Below, piece by piece: positions 1 to 6,321 of a stretch of 7,605 nt of DNA (within the stretch, counting starts at the first letter, position 1; the number at the start of each line of letters is the position of its first letter). Source of the stretch: Bacteroidota bacterium (lineage in GTDB: Bacteria > Bacteroidota > Bacteroidia > UBA7662); contig VGGT01000088.1 of assembly GCA_016868485.1 (NCBI GenBank), forward strand, positions 1-7,605, given 5' to 3'. The notes beneath the pieces were generated by a model. It saw only the letters and a list, made by a program, of their open reading frames with translations, was not told where the DNA came from and did no database searches. The position numbers were made by a program, and so were the translations under genes.

Positions 1-88
1 AGCCCATGCGTGCGGGCACCACCGCCAGGCTGTTGGGGTAGGGGGATGCAAACGAATCAGGCAATTGTTGGTTTGAATGGGGTCCCAT
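1..88 (-). CDS. 5' end of a minus-strand gene, possibly a KdsB-like nucleotidyltransferase (partial)
   Basis: Reading the minus strand from an ATG at 88 down to 86, the frame stays open to the left edge and gives 29 codons: MGPHSNQQLPDSFASP, then YPNSLAVVPARMG. The stretch LAVVPARMG resembles the N-terminal nucleotide-binding strand and loop of KdsB-type CMP-Kdo synthetases and related sugar-nucleotide transferases (typical form: IIPAR followed by a STRxPGKPL motif). The decisive part of that motif lies outside the window. About 20 residues precede the strand, longer than the few usual in KdsB, so translation may start elsewhere or the protein may differ. A TATTTTTG promoter-like element lies just upstream on the same strand (114-107), which supports a real gene starting here. 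That a gene starts here is moderately supported; the product is a guess. Confidence 0.4.
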   Translation of the reverse strand, partial: MGPHSNQQLPDSFASPYPNSLAVVPARMG

Positions 89-106
89 GACACATGGATT
101 AAGGTT

Positions 107-114
107 CAAAAATA
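107..114 (-). promoter_or_regulatory. Putative Bacteroidota -7 promoter element (TATTTTTG), minus strand
   Basis: On the minus strand, positions 114 to 107 read TATTTTTG, an exact fit to the Bacteroidota -7 consensus TAnnTTTG. It would start transcription about a dozen bases before the minus-strand ATG at 88. No good -33 TTG element is visible at the expected distance, so the call rests on the -7 match and the position. Confidence 0.45.
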
Positions 115-124
115 CGAAAGGCAT

Positions 125-132
125 TATCTTTG
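125..132 (+). promoter_or_regulatory. Putative Bacteroidota -7 promoter element (TATCTTTG) for the GNAT gene
   Basis: TATCTTTG fits TAnnTTTG exactly and lies 24 nt before the ATG at 157, giving a predicted short leader of roughly 15-20 nt. It sits back to back with the minus-strand element at 107-114, forming a compact divergent promoter. The -33 region has only a weak GGTTC instead of a TTG at the ideal spacing. Confidence 0.5.
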
Positions 133-156
133 AGCCTATGACCTATACATTCGCCC

Positions 157-594
157 ATGATTGATCTCCAGCTTCAGCGATTGCCCTTTGCCAGTCCTGC
201 CTATGCCCTCAGCATCGCTTTGCGCCATAGCCTGCTGCGTGCACCCCTTGGTCTTCATTTTACCCTGCCCGAACTTCTGGCCGAACAAGACCAAATTCAT
301 TTGGGCGCATGGGCAGGTGATGAGCTCGTAGGCTGTTTGGTGTTGGCCCCGGTTGACTTGCATACGGTTCGCATGCGGCAAGTGGCGGTTCGGGCCGATC
401 GCCAATCGCTGGGCGTAGGCACCACCCTGGTACGCTATTCGGAAGAGGTGGCCCGCGAGCATTACTTCGACACCCTTACGCTACACGCGCGTTCCACCGC
501 TGTTCCCTTCTACCAGAAGCTAGGTTATCGCCAAGAACAGGTGGAATTTATGGAAGTGGGCATCCCACACATCCGCATGTGGCTTCCGTTATAG
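157..594 (+). CDS. GNAT-family N-acetyltransferase
   Basis: A 145-residue single-domain protein of the GCN5-related N-acetyltransferase fold, expected to transfer an acetyl group from acetyl-CoA to an amine in the cytoplasm. The central strand and acetyl-CoA motif A are visible: MRQVAVRADRQSLGVGTTLV (residues 73-92), where Q83-SLGVG-88 matches the Q/RxxGxG/A pyrophosphate-binding loop. A C-terminal motif B region has FYQKLGY (118-124), then FMEVGIPHIRM (131-141). The latter resembles the ExGIPHxxM ending of ElaA- or YjcF-like small GNATs. The substrate is unknown. The length is typical for the family. The ATG at 157 is chosen because an ATG at 138 runs into a stop after eight codons and the TATCTTTG element lies at 125-132. 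No Shine-Dalgarno sequence is present. The gene stands alone, divergent from the left-edge gene. Confidence 0.88.
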   Translation: MIDLQLQRLPFASPAYALSIALRHSLLRAPLGLHFTLPELLAEQDQIHLGAWAGDELVGCLVLAPVDLHTVRMRQVAVRADRQSLGVGTTLVRYSEEVAREHYFDTLTLHARSTAVPFYQKLGYRQEQVEFMEVGIPHIRMWLPL

Positions 595-611
595 CGCAGC
601 CAGGGATAGAG

Positions 612-710
612 CGTTTCGGCGCACTTCTTTATTCGCCCGTTCGACGCACTTCGTTATTCGCCGTTCGGCGCACATCGTTCTACGACCGTTCGGCGCACTT
701 CCATATACGC
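612..710. repeat. Degenerate tandem repeat array, four units of 24-26 bp
   Basis: Four head-to-tail copies can be aligned by eye: 612-637, 638-661, 662-686 and 687-710. Each begins with CGTTCGGCGCACTTC or a close variant (an extra T in copy 1, GACG in copy 2, CACATC in copy 3). Each ends in a more variable part such as GTTATTCGCC. The first two copies share almost the whole unit; copies 3 and 4 diverge in their second half. The array sits between the GNAT stop codon and the promoter elements of pckG. The period is not a constant multiple of three and no convincing reading frame uses it, so it is probably non-coding. Its function is unknown; clustered regulator binding sites or simple slippage are both possible. 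Confidence 0.8.
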
Positions 711-713
711 GTT

Positions 714-721
714 TAAATTTG
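714..721 (+). promoter_or_regulatory. Putative -7 promoter element (TAAATTTG) upstream of pckG
   Basis: TAAATTTG matches TAnnTTTG exactly and begins three bases after the 25-bp tandem array ends, so the array would occupy this promoter's -33 and upstream region. Transcription from here would give a leader of about 140 nt before the pckG ATG at 866, containing the inverted repeat and the 48-bp duplication. No clear TTG is seen at the -33 position. Confidence 0.3.
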
Positions 722-739
722 GACAATCCTATCTTTTTT

Positions 740-757
740 AGGGGATAACTTTCCCCT
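740..757. promoter_or_regulatory. Perfect inverted repeat AGGGGA-N6-TCCCCT, possible operator
   Basis: AGGGGATAACTTTCCCCT has two perfectly complementary 6-bp arms (740-745 and 752-757) around a 6-bp centre. It lies immediately upstream of the TATTTTTG element at 766, overlapping where its -33 region would be, a typical place for a dimeric repressor or activator. It is not followed by a T-run on the plus strand, and on the minus strand it is followed by A residues, so it does not look like an intrinsic terminator. If transcribed from the element at 714 it could also form a short hairpin in the leader. Confidence 0.4.
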
Positions 758-765
758 GCAAAGCG

Positions 766-773
766 TATTTTTG
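766..773 (+). promoter_or_regulatory. Putative -7 promoter element (TATTTTTG), upstream copy, for pckG
   Basis: An exact TAnnTTTG match at the start of the first 48-bp repeat copy. The inverted repeat at 740-757 lies in its expected -33 zone. The predicted transcript start is near 779, giving a leader of roughly 85-90 nt. A recognisable -33 TTG is missing. Confidence 0.5.
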
Positions 774-813
774 CGCGTTCATTTTCACCAAACACCATCA
801 ACCAAAACCCATC

Positions 814-821
814 TATTTTTG
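814..821 (+). promoter_or_regulatory. Putative -7 promoter element (TATTTTTG), downstream copy, for pckG
   Basis: Identical to the element at 766 because it lies in the second copy of the 48-bp duplication. Transcription would begin near 827, leaving a leader of about 40 nt before the ATG at 866. The upstream context differs from copy 1: it is the end of repeat copy 1 rather than the inverted repeat. The two promoters could therefore be regulated differently. No -33 TTG is evident. Confidence 0.5.
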
Positions 822-865
822 CGCGTTCATTTTCACCAAACACCATCAACCAGAACCCATAATTT

Positions 866-2749
866 ATGTCAAATTCCAACACCGCGTCCAATCCCCATCT
901 AGCGCTCCCCGTCGATTATTCCGCACAGGTTCAACACGCTGCTTTAAAAAAATGGGTATCTGAAATGGTGGCACTGGCGCAACCCCATGAGGTTTATTGG
1001 TGTGATGGTTCCGAAGAAGAATACAACCTCATGTGCCGCCGGCTTGTGGGGGCCGGGACGTTCATTCCCCTCCATGCTGAGAAGCGGCCCAACAGCTACG
1101 CCTGCTTTTCTGACCCCAGCGATGTGGCGCGTGTCGAGGACCGCACCTACATCTGCTCGAAACGCAAAGAAGACGCCGGTCCTACCAACAATTGGATGGC
1201 CCCCACCGCCATGAAGGAAACCCTTCGCCCGCTCCTCCAAGGCTGTATGAAAGGCCGAACCATGTTCGTGATTCCGTTTTGCATGGGGCCTTTGGGCTCC
1301 GACATCGCACAAATCGGTGTTGAAATCACAGATTCTGAGTATGTGGTCACCAATATGCGGATTATGACGCGGATGGGCCGCGCCGCCCTCGACCAACTCG
1401 GCAGCCAAAAGCCCTTTGTGAAGGCATTCCATACCGTAGGGGCCCCCTTGGCGGATGGACAAGCCGATGTGGCGTGGCCCTGCAACCCCGTTGTAAAGTA
1501 CATCGTTCATTACCCTGAAGAACGCAGCATCGTAAGCTACGGCTCGGGCTATGGCGGAAACGCGCTGCTCGGTAAGAAATGCTTTGCCTTGCGTATTGCT
1601 GGGGTCATGGCGCGCGACGAGGACTGGTTGGCCGAACATATGCTCATTCTGGGTGCTAAAAGTCCGGCGGGCGACAAGACTTATGTGGCGGCGGCCTTTC
1701 CCAGTGCCTGCGGAAAAACCAATTTCGCTATGCTCATCCCTCCCGCCGAAATGAAGGGATGGGAGGTCACCACCGTGGGCGACGACATCGCCTGGATTAA
1801 AGTAGGCAAGGACGGTCGTCTCTATGCCATCAACCCCGAAGCGGGTTACTTTGGCGTAGCACCCGGAACGAATTTCAAAACGAACCCCAATGCCATGGCC
1901 ACCATCCGTGCCAATTGCATCTTCACCAATGTCGGTGTCACCCCCGATGGTGATGTCTGGTGGGAAGGCATGGATCACGATTGCCCGCCCGGCACCATCA
2001 ACTGGAAAGGTCAAGTACACGATCCCGCAGCGGGTCAATCCGTAGCCCACCCCAACGCCCGTTTCACAGCGCCCGCTTCACAATGCCCTAGCCTCGATCC
2101 GGCCTGGGAAGACCCACAGGGTGTGCCCATCAGTGCATTTGTTTTTGGGGGCCGCCGCTCAACCACCGTGCCCCTTGTGTATCAATCCGCCAACTGGAAT
2201 TTCGGCGTTTACGCGGCTTCGACCATCGGTTCCGAAATGACCGCCGCCGCTTTCGGTGAGGTTGGAAAAGTGCGTCGCGATCCATTCGCCATGCTTCCTT
2301 TCTGTGGCTATAACATAGCCGATTACTTCAACCACTGGTTGCAGTTTGGTCGAAAGCTCCGCAATCCCCCCCGTATTTTCATCACCAATTGGTTTCGCAA
2401 GGATCCCTCAGGAAAATTCCTGTGGCCCGGTTATGGCGACAACATGCGGGTTCTGGAGTGGATTATCGGTCGGGTTCGGGGCCGCACCGGCGCGGTGGAG
2501 AGTCCAGTCGGCTGGATGCCCACCTACGACGACATCAACTGGAACGGCCTTGACTTTAGTCGCGAACAATTTGAAGCCATCATGCATGTGGACCGAGAAA
2601 CCTGGAAAAACGAGGTCGTGAACCATGATGAACTATTCAGCAAAATGTATGATAAGCTCCCTAAGGAGTATATTTTTATGCGCGAGTTGATCCTCTCATC
2701 CCTCTGGCGCTCCCCCGAAAAGTGGGGCTTGGCACCGGAACAGGATTGA
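866..2749 (+). CDS. pckG: Phosphoenolpyruvate carboxykinase, GTP-dependent
   Basis: A 627-residue cytoplasmic enzyme that interconverts oxaloacetate plus GTP with PEP, GDP and CO2, the entry step of gluconeogenesis or, in reverse, an anaplerotic reaction. The GTP-class signatures are intact: GSGYGGNALLGKKC (226-239) for substrate and metal binding, and FPSACGKTN (278-286), the P-loop with the class-specific reactive cysteine C282. VGDDIAW follows (304-310). K238, H258 and D307 align with the manganese ligands of vertebrate PEPCK. FGGRRSTTVPLV (427-438) is the PEP-contacting arginine region. These features exclude the ATP-dependent class. The length is normal for the family and nothing is missing. 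The ATG at 866 fits the family N-terminus and follows the duplicated TATTTTTG elements; there is no Shine-Dalgarno sequence. The gene ends in tandem in-frame stops (TGA TAA). carB follows after a 42-nt gap. Confidence 0.97.
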   Translation: MSNSNTASNPHLALPVDYSAQVQHAALKKWVSEMVALAQPHEVYWCDGSEEEYNLMCRRLVGAGTFIPLHAEKRPNSYACFSDPSDVARVEDRTYICSKRKEDAGPTNNWMAPTAMKETLRPLLQGCMKGRTMFVIPFCMGPLGSDIAQIGVEITDSEYVVTNMRIMTRMGRAALDQLGSQKPFVKAFHTVGAPLADGQADVAWPCNPVVKYIVHYPEERSIVSYGSGYGGNALLGKKCFALRIAGVMARDEDWLAEHMLILGAKSPAGDKTYVAAAFPSACGKTNFAMLIPPAEMKGWEVTTVGDDIAWIKVGKDGRLYAINPEAGYFGVAPGTNFKTNPNAMATIRANCIFTNVGVTPDGDVWWEGMDHDCPPGTINWKGQVHDPAAGQSVAHPNARFTAPASQCPSLDPAWEDPQGVPISAFVFGGRRSTTVPLVYQSANWNFGVYAASTIGSEMTAAAFGEVGKVRRDPFAMLPFCGYNIADYFNHWLQFGRKLRNPPRIFITNWFRKDPSGKFLWPGYGDNMRVLEWIIGRVRGRTGAVESPVGWMPTYDDINWNGLDFSREQFEAIMHVDRETWKNEVVNHDELFSKMYDKLPKEYIFMRELILSSLWRSPEKWGLAPEQD

Positions 2750-2791
2750 TAAGGATATACGCCCTTTAATCGCCTTTTGCCCCAGAAAGCT

Positions 2792-5611
2792 ATGCCTAAG
2801 GATCCCAGCTTCCGCTCCGTACTCATCATCGGCAGCGGGCCCATTATCATCGGACAGGCTTGCGAATTCGACTATTCTGGCTCACAGGCCGCCCGTTCCC
2901 TCAGGGAGGAGGGCATTGAGGTATCGCTCATCAACTCCAACCCGGCTACCATCATGACCGACCGGGTGACGGCCGATCACGTGTACCTGATGCCCCTCAC
3001 CATCGAATCGATCGAACACATCCTCAACATTCGTCCGATCGATGCCGTTTTGCCTACCATGGGCGGGCAAACAGCACTGAATTTATGTAAGGAAGCGGAT
3101 GAATTGGGGATATGGGACCAATACGGCGTTCGCATGATCGGTGTGGATATTGCCGCCATCGAAACCACCGAAAACCGCGAAGAATTCCGCAAGAAAATGC
3201 TTGAAATTGGGGTGGCGGTGGCGCCCTCCAGAATCGCTAACTCTTTCCTGGAAGGCAAGGAAGCCGCAGAGGAAATCGGCTTTCCGCTGGTTATTCGTCC
3301 GTCCTATACCCTGGGCGGCACCGGTGGAGGCGTCATCCGAAAAAAAGAAGAATTCGAAGCGGCCCTCATCCGTGGACTCGATGCCTCGCCCACCCACGAA
3401 GTACTGATCGATAAGGCTGTTCTGGGATGGAAAGAATTCGAACTCGAACTGCTGCGCGATGCTGCCGACAACGTCTGCATCATTTGCACCATCGAGAACT
3501 TCGACCCCATGGGCATACACACAGGGGACAGCATCACCGTGGCTCCAGCCATGACCCTCAGTGACACCGCTTTTCAGGATATGCGCAACCAGGCCATTCG
3601 CATGATGCGGGCCATTGGCCATTTCTCGGGGGGATGCAACGTGCAATTCGCCATGAACCCCGAGACCGAAGAACTGATCGCCATCGAAATCAACCCCCGT
3701 GTTTCGCGTTCCTCGGCCCTCGCCTCAAAGGCCACCGGATACCCTATTGCCAAAATAGCGGCCAAACTGGCCATCGGCTACCGCCTCGATGAACTGCCCA
3801 ACCAAATCACCATGAGCAGTTCGGCCTTTTTTGAGCCTACCCTCGATTATGTCATCGTTAAAATCCCGAAATGGAACTTCGACAAGTTTCCAGGCTCCGA
3901 CCTGCGGCTGGGATTTCAAATGAAATCGGTGGGAGAGGTCATGGGCATCGGGCGAAGCTTCAATGAAGCACTCCAGAAAGCCTGCCAAAGCCTGGAAATT
4001 GGCAGGGCCGGACTGGGAGCCGACGGAAAAGAGGAGCGCAAACCCGATCCCATCATGCACAGCCTGGAGCATCCCAGCTGGAACCGTGTATTTCATGTCT
4101 ATGACGCCCTTGCATTGGGTGTGCCCATCAAATCCGTCGAAAAAGCCACGGCCATCGACCCGTGGTTCCTCCGCGAAATCCAGCATTTGGTGGACCTCGC
4201 CAAAGCCATCCGGTCCTACACCCTGGATACCATCCCCTATGAATTGTGGGAAGAAGCCAAACGAAATGGTTTTTCCGACCTGCAAATTGCCAAGCAATTG
4301 GGCGATCCCGTTTCGGAAAACCAGGTTCGGGCCAAACGCCTTTCACTCGGTCTTCGTAGGGTTTGGAAGATGGTCGACACCTGCGCTGCCGAGTTTGAGG
4401 CCCGAACGCCCTATTTCTACAGTACATACGATCAAGAAAATGAGTCTATTCGAACGGATCGCCCGAAGATCATCGTGTTGGGCTCGGGTCCAAACCGCAT
4501 CGGCCAAGGCATAGAATTCGATTACTCCTGTGTGCACGGGCTGCTCGGGGCACGGGAGGCAGGCTATGAGGCGATTATGGTGAACTGCAACCCGGAAACG
4601 GTGAGCACTGATTTCAACATGGCCGACAAGCTCTATTTCGAGCCTGTTTTCTGGGAACACTTGCTCGACATCATCGAACACGAACAGCCTGTTGGGGTGA
4701 TCGTGCAATTGGGCGGACAAACAGCACTGAAGTTGGCCGAGCGCCTGCACGAACACGGTATTCGAATCATTGGCACCAGCTTCCCCAACATGGATCTGGC
4801 CGAGGATCGGGGTCGCTTCAGTGATTTGCTGCACGAACTCGACATCCCCTATCCCCGCTATGGAGTGGCCGAAACCGCTGAGGAAGCACTCGAAATCGCC
4901 CGAAATGTCGGTTACCCTGTGCTGGTTCGCCCGAGTTATGTATTGGGCGGGCAGGGCATGAGTATCGTGATCAACGAGGAAGAGCTCGAAACGGCGGTCG
5001 TTGACTTGTTGCGGAAAATTCCGGGTAATCGCATTCTCATCGACCACTTCCTCGACCGTGCCATGGAGGCCGAAGCAGACTGTATTTGCGACGGAAACGA
5101 TGTTGCCATCTGCGGAATCATGGAGCATATTGAGCCAGCGGGCATTCATTCGGGCGATTCCAACGCGGTCCTGCCACCTTTCGGCCTCTCTCCGCTGGTG
5201 GTGACTCAAATAGAAGAATACACCCGAAAAATTGCCTTCGCACTGAACATTCGCGGCCTGATGAACGTACAATTCGCCATCAAAAATGATGTGGTTTATG
5301 TGATTGAGGCCAATCCACGGGCCTCACGAACCCTTCCATTCTTAGCCAAGGCCTACGACCTGCCTTTTGTGAATATCGCGACGCATGTCATGCTCGAATC
5401 CTCTACACTGGCCGATCACCCCTTCGAAAGAAAATTATCGGGATGGGCCATTAAAGAACCCGTATTCAGCTTCAATAAGTTTCCTGGTGTAAACAAAGAA
5501 CTTGGACCAGAAATGAAATCAACGGGCGAGGCCATCCGATTCATCAAAGACTTGCGCGATCCCTATTTCCGCGATCTCTACAAGCGTAAATCCATGTACT
5601 TGAGTCGCTAA
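2792..5611 (+). CDS. carB: Carbamoyl-phosphate synthase large subunit, short form lacking the allosteric domain
   Basis: A 939-residue protein that makes carbamoyl phosphate from bicarbonate, ammonia (delivered by the CarA glutaminase) and two ATP, feeding pyrimidine and arginine synthesis. The N-terminal carboxyphosphate half (about 1-400) has GSGPIIIGQACEFDYSG and EINPR (299-303, the same numbers as the E. coli metal-binding E299, N301 and R303). An oligomerisation region follows (about 403-555). The carbamoyl-phosphate half (about 558-925) opens with GSGPNRIGQGIEFDYS and carries EANPR (839-843). E. coli CarB has 1073 residues; this one stops just after GPEMKSTGEA, so the C-terminal MGS-like domain that binds UMP and ornithine is absent. 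The tail KRKSMYLSR is, from memory, typical of flavobacterial CarB, so this is a lineage form rather than a broken gene. The ATG at 2792 is preferred to a TTG at 2777 because it gives the usual N-terminus. carA is not in the window. Confidence 0.96.
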   Translation: MPKDPSFRSVLIIGSGPIIIGQACEFDYSGSQAARSLREEGIEVSLINSNPATIMTDRVTADHVYLMPLTIESIEHILNIRPIDAVLPTMGGQTALNLCKEADELGIWDQYGVRMIGVDIAAIETTENREEFRKKMLEIGVAVAPSRIANSFLEGKEAAEEIGFPLVIRPSYTLGGTGGGVIRKKEEFEAALIRGLDASPTHEVLIDKAVLGWKEFELELLRDAADNVCIICTIENFDPMGIHTGDSITVAPAMTLSDTAFQDMRNQAIRMMRAIGHFSGGCNVQFAMNPETEELIAIEINPRVSRSSALASKATGYPIAKIAAKLAIGYRLDELPNQITMSSSAFFEPTLDYVIVKIPKWNFDKFPGSDLRLGFQMKSVGEVMGIGRSFNEALQKACQSLEIGRAGLGADGKEERKPDPIMHSLEHPSWNRVFHVYDALALGVPIKSVEKATAIDPWFLREIQHLVDLAKAIRSYTLDTIPYELWEEAKRNGFSDLQIAKQLGDPVSENQVRAKRLSLGLRRVWKMVDTCAAEFEARTPYFYSTYDQENESIRTDRPKIIVLGSGPNRIGQGIEFDYSCVHGLLGAREAGYEAIMVNCNPETVSTDFNMADKLYFEPVFWEHLLDIIEHEQPVGVIVQLGGQTALKLAERLHEHGIRIIGTSFPNMDLAEDRGRFSDLLHELDIPYPRYGVAETAEEALEIARNVGYPVLVRPSYVLGGQGMSIVINEEELETAVVDLLRKIPGNRILIDHFLDRAMEAEADCICDGNDVAICGIMEHIEPAGIHSGDSNAVLPPFGLSPLVVTQIEEYTRKIAFALNIRGLMNVQFAIKNDVVYVIEANPRASRTLPFLAKAYDLPFVNIATHVMLESSTLADHPFERKLSGWAIKEPVFSFNKFPGVNKELGPEMKSTGEAIRFIKDLRDPYFRDLYKRKSMYLSR

Positions 5612-5624
5612 ATTGCATGTTCTT

Positions 5625-6314
5625 ATGCGGGCTCCAAAAATTAAAGTCCTGGTAGCGGAAGATGACGCCAACCTGGCGACTGGTCTGAAGGATGGACTAG
5701 AACTCATGGGCTATCATGTTTCCTTGGCCAAAACCGGCACGCGGGCATTGGATATGGCCGTTACGGGTCAATACCCCCTATTGGTCCTCGACCTCAACCT
5801 GCCCGGAATGAATGGCATGGATGTTTGTCGGGCCATCAGACAATCGAATCCCAAATTACCCATCCTCATATTGACCGCCTTAGGGGGTGTAGACCATAAA
5901 ATTGAGGGATTGGAAGCAGGGGCCGACGACTACATGGTAAAACCCCCGGATTTGCGCGAACTCGACGCCCGCCTCCGGGCCTTGTTGCGCCGTGCCGAAC
6001 CCGTCGAAACAAGCGCTGAAGAACTCAAACTCGCCAACTTAACGCTCGACCTCAACAGAAAAGTGGCCTTTCGCGACGAAACCGAAATTGCCCTAACTGC
6101 CAAGGAGTTCAATCTGTTGGAATACCTAATGCGCAATCAGGGCAAAGTCATCAGCCGGCAACAACTAGCCGCAGCCGTTTGGGACATCCACTTCGATACA
6201 CAGACCAATGTTGTGGATGTGTATGTGAACTTCCTCAGAAAGAAGATCGATAAGGATTTTCATCCACGTCTTCTACATACCCAAATCGGGATGGGCTACC
6301 GATTCGACCTCTGA
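5625..6314 (+). CDS. OmpR-family (CusR-like) DNA-binding response regulator
   Basis: A 229-residue two-domain transcription factor. The receiver (about 5-120) has the acidic pair E12/D13/D14, phosphoacceptor D56 in VLDLNLPGMNG, T84, Y103 and K106. The C-terminal winged helix (about 132-229) ends with WDIHFDTQTNVVDVYVNFLR, then KKID and LLHTQIGMGYRF. This resembles the E. coli CusR/CopR group, but metal sensing is not shown. Two departures stand out: the usual KPF after the receiver lysine is KPP (P108), and the common RGVGY near the wing is IGMGY (220-225 region). The start is set at ATG 5625; a TTG at 5613 would add only four residues. It follows carB by 13 nt and its stop lies 7 nt before the kinase start, so it pairs with that kinase and is probably co-transcribed with it. 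Target genes are unknown; autoregulation is common in such pairs. Confidence 0.93.
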   Translation: MRAPKIKVLVAEDDANLATGLKDGLELMGYHVSLAKTGTRALDMAVTGQYPLLVLDLNLPGMNGMDVCRAIRQSNPKLPILILTALGGVDHKIEGLEAGADDYMVKPPDLRELDARLRALLRRAEPVETSAEELKLANLTLDLNRKVAFRDETEIALTAKEFNLLEYLMRNQGKVISRQQLAAAVWDIHFDTQTNVVDVYVNFLRKKIDKDFHPRLLHTQIGMGYRFDL

Positions 6315-6321
6315 ACCCATC

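Larger units (their letters stand above)
766..860. repeat. 48-bp direct tandem duplication directly upstream of pckG
   Basis: Copy 1 begins at 766 and copy 2 at 814, both with TATTTTTGCGCGTTCATTTT and both continuing through CACCAAACACCATCAACC to AACCCAT. Over the first 47 positions the only difference I see is A at 805 against G at 853. The second copy ends five bases before the pckG ATG. Each copy carries one TATTTTTG promoter-like element, so the duplication doubles the putative promoter and its initially transcribed region. The near-identity suggests a recent event or active maintenance. Confidence 0.92.

Noticed and set aside
612..710. CRISPR array
   Set aside because: The units are directly adjacent and degenerate, without unique spacers between identical repeats, and no cas gene is present.
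740..757. Intrinsic terminator for the GNAT gene
   Set aside because: The 6-bp stem is not followed by a T-run in the plus direction and lies about 145 bp past the GNAT stop; an operator-like palindrome fits better.
589..891. A 100-codon minus-strand reading frame containing a repeated GFWLMVFGENERAKI peptide
   Set aside because: The peptide repeat is simply the 48-bp duplication read backwards (48 is a multiple of three). The frame spans the tandem array and the plus-strand promoter elements and overlaps the pckG start; the protein resembles no family I know.
944..2050. Long minus-strand open frame (368 codons) inside pckG
   Set aside because: It is fully antisense to a strongly recognised PEPCK gene and its translation shows no domain; it arises from codon bias in the real gene.
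2746..2779. A promoter for carB made of TTG at 2746 and GCCTTTTG at 2772
   Set aside because: The second element lacks the TA of TAnnTTTG and the spacing is a few bases too long; too weak to annotate.
2777..2791. Upstream TTG as the carB start
   Set aside because: It would add five residues (MPQKA) not expected in the family; the ATG at 2792 gives the usual short N-terminus before the first strand.
4343..5272. Minus-strand open frame of 309 codons inside carB
   Set aside because: It is antisense to conserved CarB sequence, with no recognisable domain or start signal.
5613..5624. Upstream TTG as the response regulator start
   Set aside because: It adds only four residues and lies almost on the carB stop; ATG 5625 gives a standard receiver start.
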